A program made the position numbers and the translations under genes. 64,000 nt of DNA from Streptomyces mutomycini (GTDB lineage Bacteria; Actinomycetota; Actinomycetes; Streptomycetales; Streptomycetaceae), in assembly GCF_001700505.1 (NCBI RefSeq), contig NZ_MAPV01000082.1, positions 1 to 64,000 on the forward strand, read 5' to 3'. Of this stretch, positions 8,364 through 15,642 are shown one piece after another (the first letter of the stretch is position 1; each line of letters starts with the position of its first letter). The notes beneath the pieces are model-generated. The model was not told where the DNA came from, ran no database searches, and saw nothing but the letters and a program-made list of their open reading frames with translations.

Positions 8364-9353
8364 ATGGACCGAAGGACCTTCAACCGCCGGATGCTGGTGG
8401 GCGGCGGTGTGGTGGCGGCCACTGGAGTGACATCGATGTCACTCGGCGCGGTGCAGGCCACCTCCGCGGAGAACCCGGCGAAGACCGCCCCGGCGGGCGG
8501 GGTCGTCCGCCACCTCAAGCTGTACGCCGAGAAGCTGGCGGACGGTCAGCTCGGATACGGCTTCGAGAAGGGCGAGGCGTCGATCCCCGGGCCGCTCATC
8601 GAGATCACCGAGGGCGACACGCTGCACATCGAGTTCGAGAACACCACGGACGTCGACGCCAGCCTCCATGTCCACGGCGTCGACTACGACATCGCCAGCG
8701 ACGGCACCCGGATGAACCGCAGTCACGTCGAGCCCGGCGGCACCCGCACGTACACCTGGCGCACCCACGTCCCCGGCCGCCGTACGGACGGCACCTGGCG
8801 GGCGGGCAGCGCCGGTTACTGGCACTATCACGACCACGTCGTGGGCACGGACCACGGCACGGGCGGCATCCGCAAGGGCCTGTACGGGCCACTCGTCGTA
8901 CGCCGCAAGGGGGATGTCCTGCCGGACAAGACGATCACGATCGTCTTCAACGACATGACGATCAACAACAAGGCCGCCCACGAGAGCCCCGACTTCGAGG
9001 CCACGGTGGGCGACCGGGTCGAGATCGTGATGATCACGCACGGCGAGTACTACCACACGTTCCACATCCACGGGCATCGCTGGGCGGACAACAGGACCGG
9101 GCTGCTCACCGGCCCGGACGACCCCAGTCGTGTGGTCGACACGAAGATCTGCGGACCCGCCGACTCCTTCGGCTTCCAGATCATCGCGGGCGAGCACGTG
9201 GGGGCCGGCGCATGGATGTATCACTGCCACGTCCAGAGCCACTCCGACATGGGGATGGCCGGTCTGCTGCTCGTCGCCAAGGCGGACGGCACGGTGCCGG
9301 GATACGACCCGCCGCACCACGCGGCGGGTACGGCGGACGCGCACGAGCACTGA
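8364..9353 (+). CDS. Two-domain small laccase (SLAC), Tat-exported
   Basis: This 329-residue multicopper oxidase couples one-electron oxidation of phenolics and other donors to reduction of oxygen to water. It has a Tat-type signal ([15 protein letters not shown]). All copper ligands are present in the order of Streptomyces small laccases: His102/His104 (HVHG), His154/156/158 (HYHDH), His231/234/236 (HTFHIHGH), then His287-Cys288-His289, His293 and Met298 ([12 protein letters not shown]). The second of the three classical cupredoxin domains is absent, so trimer formation is expected. It is divergent from the sugar-dehydrogenase/cupredoxin pair and may accept electrons in the same compartment (inference). 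Confidence 0.93.
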   Translation: MDRRTFNRRMLVGGGVVAATGVTSMSLGAVQATSAENPAKTAPAGGVVRHLKLYAEKLADGQLGYGFEKGEASIPGPLIEITEGDTLHIEFENTTDVDASLHVHGVDYDIASDGTRMNRSHVEPGGTRTYTWRTHVPGRRTDGTWRAGSAGYWHYHDHVVGTDHGTGGIRKGLYGPLVVRRKGDVLPDKTITIVFNDMTINNKAAHESPDFEATVGDRVEIVMITHGEYYHTFHIHGHRWADNRTGLLTGPDDPSRVVDTKICGPADSFGFQIIAGEHVGAGAWMYHCHVQSHSDMGMAGLLLVAKADGTVPGYDPPHHAAGTADAHEH

Positions 9354-9475
9354 GGCCGCGGCCGGCGGGCCGGTGCGAACTGCGGTTGTCGGTGCCTGGT
9401 GCAAGACTCGGAGACGAGCGGCATCCATCTCCGACAAGACGAGCGGGACCACGGGACTCGCTGAAGGAGCACACC

Positions 9476-10273
9476 ATGCTCGACCCGGCCTTCGTCACCG
9501 GCGCCCCCAACTGGATCGACCTCGGCACCCCCGACATCGAGGCGGCCACGGCCTTCTACGGCGGCCTCTTCGGCTGGGACCTGGTGCCCGGCGGCCCGGA
9601 GACCGGTGGCTACGGGATGTACCAGCTTCGGGGCAGGACGGTCGCGGGGGTCATGACCGTGCCCGAGGACCAGGGGCAGCCCGCCTGGTCGGTCTACTTC
9701 CAGACCCCCGACGCGGACGCCACCGCACGGACGGTCGAGCAGGCCGGAGGTACCGCCGCGTTCCCCCCGGTCGACGTGCTCGACTACGGGCGCATGGGCG
9801 GCTTCACGGACAGTCTCGGCGCGTACTTCGGCGTCTGGCAGCCCGGGACCAACCCCGGCCTCGGGATGATCATGGAAAACGGCGCGCTGATCTGGTCCGA
9901 GCTGTACACGCCGGACGTTCCCGCGGCGGCCGCGTTCTTCCACACCGTCTTCGGGTGGAAGACCGACGTCATGGCGTTTCCCGGCGAGCCCTACACGATG
10001 ATCCGGCCCGCCGGAAGTGACGGTGCCGAGGCCTCCTTCGGAGGGCTCCAGCACCTCGACGCGGTGCCCGGCCAGACCGGTGCGGGGCCGCACTGGCTGC
10101 CGTACTTCGCCGTGGACGACACCGACGCGGTGGTCGCCGGTGTGGAGCGGCTCGGCGGCCGGGTGACCACGGCCGCCGCGGACGTGCCCGAGGTCGGCCG
10201 GATCGCCCACTTCGCCGACCCCGCGGGTGCGGCGTTCGCCGTGATCAAGCCCGTGCCGATGCCGCTGGACTGA
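9476..10273 (+). CDS. VOC-family (glyoxalase/bleomycin-resistance fold) protein
   Basis: This 265-residue protein contains two tandem vicinal-oxygen-chelate modules, about residues 8-122 and 135-260. Each opens with a typical block (NWIDLGTPDIEAATAFYGGLFGW and then WSELYTPDVPAAAAFFHTVFGW, quoted in part as IDLGTPD and ELYTPDV). Such two-module Streptomyces proteins are usually annotated as hydroxylases or antibiotic-resistance proteins without proof. The start at 9476 has a clear GAAGGAG Shine-Dalgarno 7 bases upstream. It follows the laccase gene by 122 bases without overlap, so co-transcription is possible but not shown. Substrate unknown. Confidence 0.75.
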   Translation: MLDPAFVTGAPNWIDLGTPDIEAATAFYGGLFGWDLVPGGPETGGYGMYQLRGRTVAGVMTVPEDQGQPAWSVYFQTPDADATARTVEQAGGTAAFPPVDVLDYGRMGGFTDSLGAYFGVWQPGTNPGLGMIMENGALIWSELYTPDVPAAAAFFHTVFGWKTDVMAFPGEPYTMIRPAGSDGAEASFGGLQHLDAVPGQTGAGPHWLPYFAVDDTDAVVAGVERLGGRVTTAAADVPEVGRIAHFADPAGAAFAVIKPVPMPLD

Positions 10274-10373
10274 GCGGCCGGACAGCGCGGCCGGGAGCGG
10301 GGGATCCGCGGCCGGCCCGGTCGTTGAACGGTCGTTGATCACTTGTTTATCGCGACCGGGCACCATGTGCCCC

Positions 10374-10625
10374 ATGCCGATCAACACCATGACCGAAGAG
10401 CTCCTATGGCGGGAGACCGCGTTGTGCGCGCAGGCCGGGCCCGATTTCTTCTTCCCGGCGCCGGGCAGCTCGACCCGGGAGGCCAAACAGCTGTGCAACG
10501 CCTGCGAGGGCAGAGTGGCCTGCCTGGAGTACGCACTCACCCACGACGAGCGCTTCGGCGTCTGGGGCGGGATGTCCGAGAAGGAGCGGGAACGACTGCG
10601 CAGAAGCCGGTCCGGCCGGCGCTGA
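10374..10625 (+). CDS. WhiB-like (Wbl) iron-sulfur regulatory protein
   Basis: This small Wbl protein, 83 residues from ATG 10374, is an actinobacterial 4Fe-4S regulator that works with the principal sigma factor. The four cluster cysteines are Cys18, Cys41, Cys44 and Cys50 (CNACEGRVAC). They are followed by the family turn GVWGG at 62-66 and a basic C-terminal tail (RLRRSRSGRR). The frame is open to a TTG at 10335 and also has ATGs at 10365 and 10389; none has a strong Shine-Dalgarno, so the start is uncertain. It cannot be assigned to a named Wbl subgroup from sequence alone. Confidence 0.88.
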   Translation: MPINTMTEELLWRETALCAQAGPDFFFPAPGSSTREAKQLCNACEGRVACLEYALTHDERFGVWGGMSEKERERLRRSRSGRR

Positions 10626-10641
10626 GCGCCGCTCCGGGCGA

Positions 10642-10660
10642 GGCCCGCGCACTGCGGGCC
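10642..10660. terminator. Hairpin between convergent wbl and chitosanase genes
   Basis: GGCCCGC at 10642-10648 pairs perfectly with GCGGGCC at 10654-10660 around a 5-base loop. It lies just after the wbl stop and before the chitosanase stop. There is no U-tract, as is usual in this genus. Confidence 0.4.
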
Positions 10661-10699
10661 CCGTCAGGCCGTCCCGTCAGGAGATCCCGTCAGGCGATC
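10661..10699. repeat. Three tandem 13-bp units (CCGTCAGG core)
   Basis: CCGTCAGG recurs at 10661, 10674 and 10687 with exact 13-base periodicity; the remaining 5 bases of each unit vary (CCGTC, AGATC, CGATC). The third copy overlaps the chitosanase stop codon at 10690-10692. It looks like a short local duplication in the 3' region, with no evident function. Confidence 0.6.
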
Positions 10700-11589
10700 C
10701 GGAAGGTCTCGCCGTACATCTGCCACACCAGCGGCTTGTCCAGCCCGAGATTGCCCTCGCGCAGGAACACCCGCTGCGCCGTGTCGATCCGGGTCGTGTC
10801 CCGCTGCACCTTACGGGCCCTGATCGCCGACCGGCTCTCGTCGAGGAATGCGTCCAGATACGCGGTCTCGTCGCCGCCCTCCGCGGCCGTGTCCGCCGAC
10901 GCCATCGCGGCGTCGCGGATGCCGTAGAAGCCGTCCGCCCCGACACCTGGCCCGTGCAGGACCATCGCGTCGTAGTAGACGAACTGCCCCAGGGTGCCGA
11001 GGCCGTCCATCTTCGCCAGCCTGACCGCGGGCTCGAAGTACAGCCTGTCGCGCGTCGTTTCCTGGGCCTCCCGGAAGGCCGGTTCCTCGGCGGCCCGGCG
11101 CCAGGCGTCGGTGAAGCCGGGATCCAGGCCCTCGTGCGAGTCGGTACCGTCCACCGCCCGCAGAGCGGGGAGGAACGGGGCGAGCGGATTGTCCGGGTGC
11201 CGATCGGTGTAGTCCTCGACCAGTTGCAGCATGTCGTTCGTACCGGAACAGAAGCCGATTATGCCGGCGGTGTAGCCGGTGCCGTCGCCGATGTCCTCGA
11301 TCGCTCCGTACTGGCTGCGCCAGTCCAGGGTGGACGCCTCGGCGCTGGCCACCAGCCGTGACGCGGTCTCCTTCATCGCCGGAGCAGCTAGACCGGGCGG
11401 CAGTGCGTCGATCTCCTCGGAGCGCTCGTCCACCTGTTCGGCCGCTTCCGGCTCCGCCGTGCCGGTTTCCCCGGGGCCGGCCGCCTGCGGGGTCACCGTG
11501 GGCGGCTCCGAGCCGCCGCCGTTGAACAGGATCGAGGCGGCGATGGCGATGGGTGCACCGAAAAGAACGAGACGCGTCACAGGTTTCAC
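10690..11589 (-). CDS. csn: GH46 chitosanase
   Basis: This 299-residue protein is an endo-chitosanase of glycoside hydrolase family 46. The N-terminal hydrophobic segment (TRLVLFGAPIAIAASILF) is followed by an acidic/Pro linker up to about residue 70, longer than in classical secreted chitosanases, so it may be membrane-anchored or only slowly released. The catalytic Glu lies in AIEDIGDGTGYT and the catalytic Asp in FCSGTNDML. The blocks LGQFVYYDAMVLHGPG and TRIDTAQRVFL are also family-typical. GTG 11589 is the start. No sugar regulator is adjacent. A hairpin separates it from the desaturase upstream, so it has its own promoter in the short spacer. Confidence 0.92.
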   Translation of the reverse strand: MKPVTRLVLFGAPIAIAASILFNGGGSEPPTVTPQAAGPGETGTAEPEAAEQVDERSEEIDALPPGLAAPAMKETASRLVASAEASTLDWRSQYGAIEDIGDGTGYTAGIIGFCSGTNDMLQLVEDYTDRHPDNPLAPFLPALRAVDGTDSHEGLDPGFTDAWRRAAEEPAFREAQETTRDRLYFEPAVRLAKMDGLGTLGQFVYYDAMVLHGPGVGADGFYGIRDAAMASADTAAEGGDETAYLDAFLDESRSAIRARKVQRDTTRIDTAQRVFLREGNLGLDKPLVWQMYGETFRIA

Positions 11590-11637
11590 CCGGCACAGAG
11601 TACTTTCCGTGAAGCTGCGGGGGCAGCCCGAGCGAGA

Positions 11638-11672
11638 AGCGGCGGCGCACGCGAGACGCGTGCGCCGCCGCT
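11638..11672 (-). terminator. Perfect 16-bp stem-loop after the desaturase gene
   Basis: AGCGGCGGCGCACGCG (11638-11653) pairs perfectly with CGCGTGCGCCGCCGCT (11657-11672) around a 3-base AGA loop. It sits 56 bases downstream of the desaturase stop and upstream of the chitosanase start. This is a strong intrinsic-type terminator without a U-tract. Confidence 0.75.
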
Positions 11673-11727
11673 GTCCGGCGGGGGCGGGGAGCGGATCCCG
11701 AGACCGCCGGGCGGGCTCTCCGGCGGG

Positions 11728-12705
11728 TCAGCCCTGGTTGGCCCGGGCCGCCAGGCGGGCCTTGCGGGCCGCCAGCTTCTCGTCGAACTTCGACGCCTCG
11801 CTGTCCAGGCCGCTCATGTACAGCCCGAGCTCCTCCTGTGCCTTGAGGCCCTCCGGGCCGAGGCCGTCGATGTCGAGGACCTTCAGGTAGCGCAGGACGG
11901 GCTGGATCACGTCGTCGTGGTGGATGCGCATGTTGTAGATCTCGCCGATCGCCATCTGCGCGGCCGCCCGCTCGAAGCCGGGCATGCCGTGGCCGGGCAT
12001 CCGGAAGTCGACGACGACGTCGCGGACGGACTGCATGGTGAGGTCCGGAGCCAGCTCGAACGCCGCGCCCAGCAGGTTGCGGTAGAAGACCATGTGCAGG
12101 TTCTCGTCGGTCGCGATCCGGGCCAGCATCCGGTCGCACACCGGGTCGCCGGACTGGTGGCCGGTGTTGCGGTGCGAGACGCGGGTCGCGAGCTCCTGGA
12201 AGGCGACGTACGCCACGGAGTGCAGCATGGAGTGGCGGTTGTCGGACTCGAAGCCCTCCGCCATGTGCGCCATGCGGAACTGCTCCAGCTTGTCCGGGTC
12301 CACGGCTCGCGAGGTGAGCAGGTAGTCGCGCATGACAATGCCGTGCCTGCCCTCCTCCGCGGTCCAGCGGTGCACCCAGGTGCCCCAGGCGCCGTCGCGG
12401 CCGAAGAGCGAGGCGATCTCGTGGTGGTAGCTGGGGAGGTTGTCCTCGGTCAGCAGGTTCACGACGAGGGCGATGCGCCCGATGTCGGTGACCTTGGACT
12501 GGCTGGTCTCCCACGCCTCGCCGTCCTCGAAGACACCGGGGAAGTTCCGGCCGTCGGTGAACGGTACGTACTCGTGGGGCATCCAGTCCTTGGCGACCTT
12601 GAGATGGCGGTTGAGTTCCTTCTCCACCACCTCCTCCAGTGCGTACAGCAGCTGGGCGTCTGTCCACGCCTTCGAACTGCCGATATGGGGAGAGGTGATC
12701 GTCAC
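11728..12705 (-). CDS. Acyl-ACP desaturase (soluble di-iron, DesA type)
   Basis: This 325-residue protein belongs to the soluble stearoyl-ACP desaturase family, which places double bonds in ACP-bound fatty acids. Di-iron ligands are visible in ELNRHLK, the ENLPSYHHEI region, TAEEGRHG and DENLHMVF. The GTG at 12705 is preceded by AGGAG at 5 bases. An upstream extension of the open frame would run across the operator repeats and is rejected. The promoter carries three copies of an ACCTACG element, which suggests control by a dedicated repressor not present in the window. A strong hairpin follows the gene. Confidence 0.87.
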   Translation of the reverse strand: MTITSPHIGSSKAWTDAQLLYALEEVVEKELNRHLKVAKDWMPHEYVPFTDGRNFPGVFEDGEAWETSQSKVTDIGRIALVVNLLTEDNLPSYHHEIASLFGRDGAWGTWVHRWTAEEGRHGIVMRDYLLTSRAVDPDKLEQFRMAHMAEGFESDNRHSMLHSVAYVAFQELATRVSHRNTGHQSGDPVCDRMLARIATDENLHMVFYRNLLGAAFELAPDLTMQSVRDVVVDFRMPGHGMPGFERAAAQMAIGEIYNMRIHHDDVIQPVLRYLKVLDIDGLGPEGLKAQEELGLYMSGLDSEASKFDEKLAARKARLAARANQG

Positions 12706-12731
12706 GGGGGCTCCTGGGGACGGGAGAAAAT

Positions 12732-12766
12732 ACCTACGGCTTCGTAGGTTACGTGACCGTAGGTTA
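12732..12766. promoter_or_regulatory. Triple ACCTACG operator upstream of the desaturase
   Basis: On the + strand ACCTACG (12732-12738) and CGTAGGT (12743-12749) form a perfect inverted repeat with a 4-base spacer. CGTAGGTTA is then repeated directly at 12743-12751 and 12758-12766, a 15-base period. The cluster lies 27-61 bases upstream of the desaturase GTG, where it could occlude the promoter. The motif arrangement is seen directly. Binding by a TetR- or GntR-type fatty-acid regulator is inferred. Confidence 0.65.
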
Positions 12767-12859
12767 AGGCGGCGGTAAGGCCATAGCCAAGCCCGGCCCT
12801 CGAGGCGCCTGCTCACCCGCTGTCATCCACGCAGTTCATAGGTGCATACAGGGGGCAAG

Positions 12860-14506
12860 TCAGGCGTCTGCGGCGCTGATTCCCGGCAATTCGCCAGGGG
12901 CGATGTCCCGCAGCCCGTCCTCGTCCAGCAGCAGCCAGCGGGTGACTCCCAGCGACTTCAGGAACGGCATGTCGTGGCTGGCCACGATGAGCGCTCCCTC
13001 GAACGCCTCCAGCGCCGAGGTCAGGCGGCGCACGCCGGACAGATCGAGACTGTTCGTCGGCTCGTCCAGCATCAGCAGCCGGGGAGCGGGTTCGGCGAGC
13101 AGCAGCGCCGCCAGTGTGGCCCGGAAGCGCTCACCGCCCGAGAGGGCGTCGGCCGGCCGGTCCGCACGCCCGCCCTTGAACAGGAAGTGCGCCAGTCTCG
13201 CCCGGATGGCGTTGCCCGTGGCGCCGGGTGCGACGCGTGCCACGTTGTCCACCAGGGAGAGCCCGCCGTCGAGGACGTCGAGACGCTGCGGCAGGAAACC
13301 CACCGGCACCTGTGCGGCAGCCTCGCCCGACACCGGATCCAGCTCACCCGCGATCGTGCGCAGAAGCGTCGTCTTCCCCGCGCCGTTGCGGCCGACCAGT
13401 GCGATCCGTTCGGGGCCGCGCAGGTCCCACTCGCCCCGCACCCGTGGCCCGTGGGCGAGTTCGAGATCGCGGAGCACCAGCACGCCGCGGCCCGGATGTA
13501 CCCGGGTGTGCGGCAGTTCGATCCGGATCACCTCGTCGTCCCGCACAGCCCCGACCGCCTCGTCGAGACGCTCCTCCGCGTCCGCCAGTCGCTCCGTGTG
13601 CATGATGCGGTGCTTGCCGGCCGACTCCTGGGCGGTCCGCTTGCGCAGGTTCATCACGGCCTTCGGCTCGCGCTTGGTGTCCCACATCTTCTGCCCGTAC
13701 CGCTTCCGCCGGGCCAGTTTGACGTGTGCCTCGGCGAGTTCGCGCTTCTGCCGCCGTACGTCGGCCTCCGCGACCCGCACCATCCGTCCCGCCGCCTCCT
13801 GCTCCACGGCAAGCGCCTCCTCGTACGCCGACAGGCTGCCGCCGTACCAGGTGACCGCACCTTCGCGGAGATCCGCGATCCGGTCCACCCGCTCAAGCAT
13901 CTCCCGGTCGTGGCTGACCACGACCAGCACGCCCGTCCAGGCGTCCACCGCCTCGTACAGCCGTTCGCGGGCGTACACGTCGAGGTTGTTGGTCGGTTCG
14001 TCCAGAAGCAGGACGGACGGACGTGCCAGCAGCAGTGCCGCCAGGCGCAGCAGCACGCACTCGCCGCCGGACAGCTCGCCGATGGTGCGGTCGAGACCGA
14101 CATCGGCCAGGCCCAGTCGGCCGAGTACGGCGCGGGCTCGTTCCTCGACGTCCCAGTCGTCCCCGACCACGGCGAAGTGCTCCTCGCCGGCGTCGCCCGC
14201 CTCGATGGCGAGGAGCGCCGCCCGCGCGCTCGCCACCCCCAGGACCTCGTCCACCCGCAGAGCGGTGTCCAGGACGAGGTCCTGGGGGAGGTAGCCGATG
14301 TCCCCGTCCGTTTCGATGTGTCCGGCGGTCGGGGCGAGTTCACCGGCGATCAGCCGCAACAGTGTTGATTTCCCACAGCCGTTGAGGCCGATGAGTCCGG
14401 TCCGGCCGGGCCCGACGGCCAGCTGGAAGCCGTCGAAGACCGTGCTCCCGTCCTGCCAGGCGAACGAGAGGGAGGAGCAGAGGACATGCGTCGTTGATGA
14501 GGGCAC
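12860..14506 (-). CDS. ABC-F family ATPase (ribosome-associated / antibiotic-resistance type)
   Basis: This 548-residue protein has two ABC ATPase domains and no membrane segment, so it is an ABC-F protein acting on ribosomes. Domain 1 has Walker A GLNGCGKST, signature LSGGE and Walker B LLLLDEPTNNLD. Domain 2 has GRNGAGKTT, LSGGE and LLMLDEPTNSLD. The basic linker (KLARRKRYGQKMWDTKREPK) corresponds to the region that reaches the peptidyl-transferase area in resistance ABC-Fs. GTG 14506 is preceded by GGGAGG at 5 bases. The 288-base spacer upstream could hold an attenuator, as in some resistance ABC-F genes, but I could not identify one. Confidence 0.87.
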   Translation of the reverse strand: MPSSTTHVLCSSLSFAWQDGSTVFDGFQLAVGPGRTGLIGLNGCGKSTLLRLIAGELAPTAGHIETDGDIGYLPQDLVLDTALRVDEVLGVASARAALLAIEAGDAGEEHFAVVGDDWDVEERARAVLGRLGLADVGLDRTIGELSGGECVLLRLAALLLARPSVLLLDEPTNNLDVYARERLYEAVDAWTGVLVVVSHDREMLERVDRIADLREGAVTWYGGSLSAYEEALAVEQEAAGRMVRVAEADVRRQKRELAEAHVKLARRKRYGQKMWDTKREPKAVMNLRKRTAQESAGKHRIMHTERLADAEERLDEAVGAVRDDEVIRIELPHTRVHPGRGVLVLRDLELAHGPRVRGEWDLRGPERIALVGRNGAGKTTLLRTIAGELDPVSGEAAAQVPVGFLPQRLDVLDGGLSLVDNVARVAPGATGNAIRARLAHFLFKGGRADRPADALSGGERFRATLAALLLAEPAPRLLMLDEPTNSLDLSGVRRLTSALEAFEGALIVASHDMPFLKSLGVTRWLLLDEDGLRDIAPGELPGISAADA

Positions 14507-14794
14507 GGGGGCCTCCCGGCTGTGTCGGGGAAATCACGGAGAACGGCTCGGACATCGGGGTGGGCCGCGCAGGGGCACACGTGCGTCGAGGCACGTGGCA
14601 CGGTGGGCGGACACCTCAGATGTGGAGCAACGTCCTTCTCCGATCCGACGACGACGAGGACACCGAAGACGCTAGGGGCGAGCCCCGCGGGACGCAACCG
14701 ATTTCGGGCGGCCCCGCTCTCCCGGGGGCGGCATGGCCAGGATGCCTTGTGCGGAGCAAGGGCCGGCTCGGCGGGAATCTCTCGGGGGAGCCGC

Positions 14795-15211
14795 TCAGGC
14801 GGGCCCGCCCAGCAGGTCGGTCAGATCGCCGTCGAGATCCATGAAGCGGTACTCGTCCCCCACCGGGACCAGCTCCTGCGCCCGCTTCAGGAAGCGGCGC
14901 AGCTCGGACGTCCGGACGTGCACCATCGCGATGCCCTCGACGGCGTGGAACTCCAGCACCGTACGGTCGTACCCGAACGGCCGCACCCGGACGTCGCCGA
15001 CACCGGCCGGCGCGTCCACGCCCGCCGCGAGCAGCTCACGGGAGAACTCCCACGCGACCTCGGTGCCTTCGAGGGTCGCCGGCGCGGGGAACGCCATGCG
15101 GACGGCGAAGGGGTCCCCGCGGTCGTAGTGCAGAGTGGCAGGCAGAGTCTCCATACGCGGCGCGGACGCGACCATACGGGCCTGTACGGACTGCTCGATA
15201 ACGCTGGACAA
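14795..15211 (-). CDS. SsgA-like sporulation/cell-division protein
   Basis: This 138-residue SsgA-like protein belongs to a family restricted to morphologically complex actinomycetes that guides septum placement and wall remodelling during sporulation. Family-typical blocks are LHYDRGDPFAVRM, WEFSRELLAAGV, GDVRVRPFG and LKRAQELVPVG. I chose the TTG at 15211 because AGGGAG lies 6 bases upstream and the resulting SSVIEQSVQARMV opening is collinear with relatives; an internal ATG at MVASAP is the alternative. It is divergent from the TROVE gene. It cannot be safely assigned to one of SsgA-SsgG. Confidence 0.85.
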   Translation of the reverse strand: MSSVIEQSVQARMVASAPRMETLPATLHYDRGDPFAVRMAFPAPATLEGTEVAWEFSRELLAAGVDAPAGVGDVRVRPFGYDRTVLEFHAVEGIAMVHVRTSELRRFLKRAQELVPVGDEYRFMDLDGDLTDLLGGPA

Positions 15212-15642
15212 GACCTGCTCCCTCTCGCCTCTGACGACGGTTCCCGGCATTGGAGTAGACGACGGAACGCCTCCATCCGTGCACTGTCGGGCGGGGTGAG
15301 CTGCGTCACCGCCCCTCACCCCTCCTCCCGTCGACTGCCCCGATTCGCGCGGCGCACCGCTGGACCGCGGTCCACGGTGACGCACAGGGCGGGCGTCAAA
15401 ATCAGTGGTGCGCTGTCCGGCGGCACGCCTAGGGTGGCTGCGCGACCGCGCCCCCCGATGCGCCCGGCTGCGGCTACTTCCTTCGAACCAAGTGACGCCG
15501 CGGCCCTCTTGTTGATCTCGGGTGGCGCGGCCGTTTCCCGCACCGTCCCCGTCGCACACGCGGCCGCGGGTGGTCCGTTCCTCGAATCCGGGGGGATTCA
15601 CTGCCTCGTCACACCCAGCGCGTCTCCAAGATCTGGACCGAG
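15212..15642. other. 431-base divergent intergenic region with three dyads
   Basis: No protein gene fits here. Three dyad elements stand out. TGGACCGCGGTCCA (15361-15374) is a perfect 14-bp palindrome. ACTTCCTTCGAACCAAGT (15476-15493) is symmetric except for the CC/CC pairs. GAATCC/GGATTC (15584-15589/15594-15599) has a 4-base spacer, close to the TROVE start. A -10-like TAGGGT is at 15430-15435. The region is long for this genome, and because bacterial Y RNAs are often encoded next to TROVE genes it is a natural place to look for one; I could not fold a convincing candidate by eye. Confidence 0.4.

Noticed and set aside
14507..14794. Attenuator leader for the first ABC-F gene
   Set aside because: Resistance ABC-F genes sometimes have one, and ORF fragments are present, but no short peptide with terminator/antiterminator hairpins could be shown.
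15476..15493. tRNA T-loop-like TTCGAA segment
   Set aside because: No acceptor, D or anticodon stems could be built around it; it is a short palindrome only.
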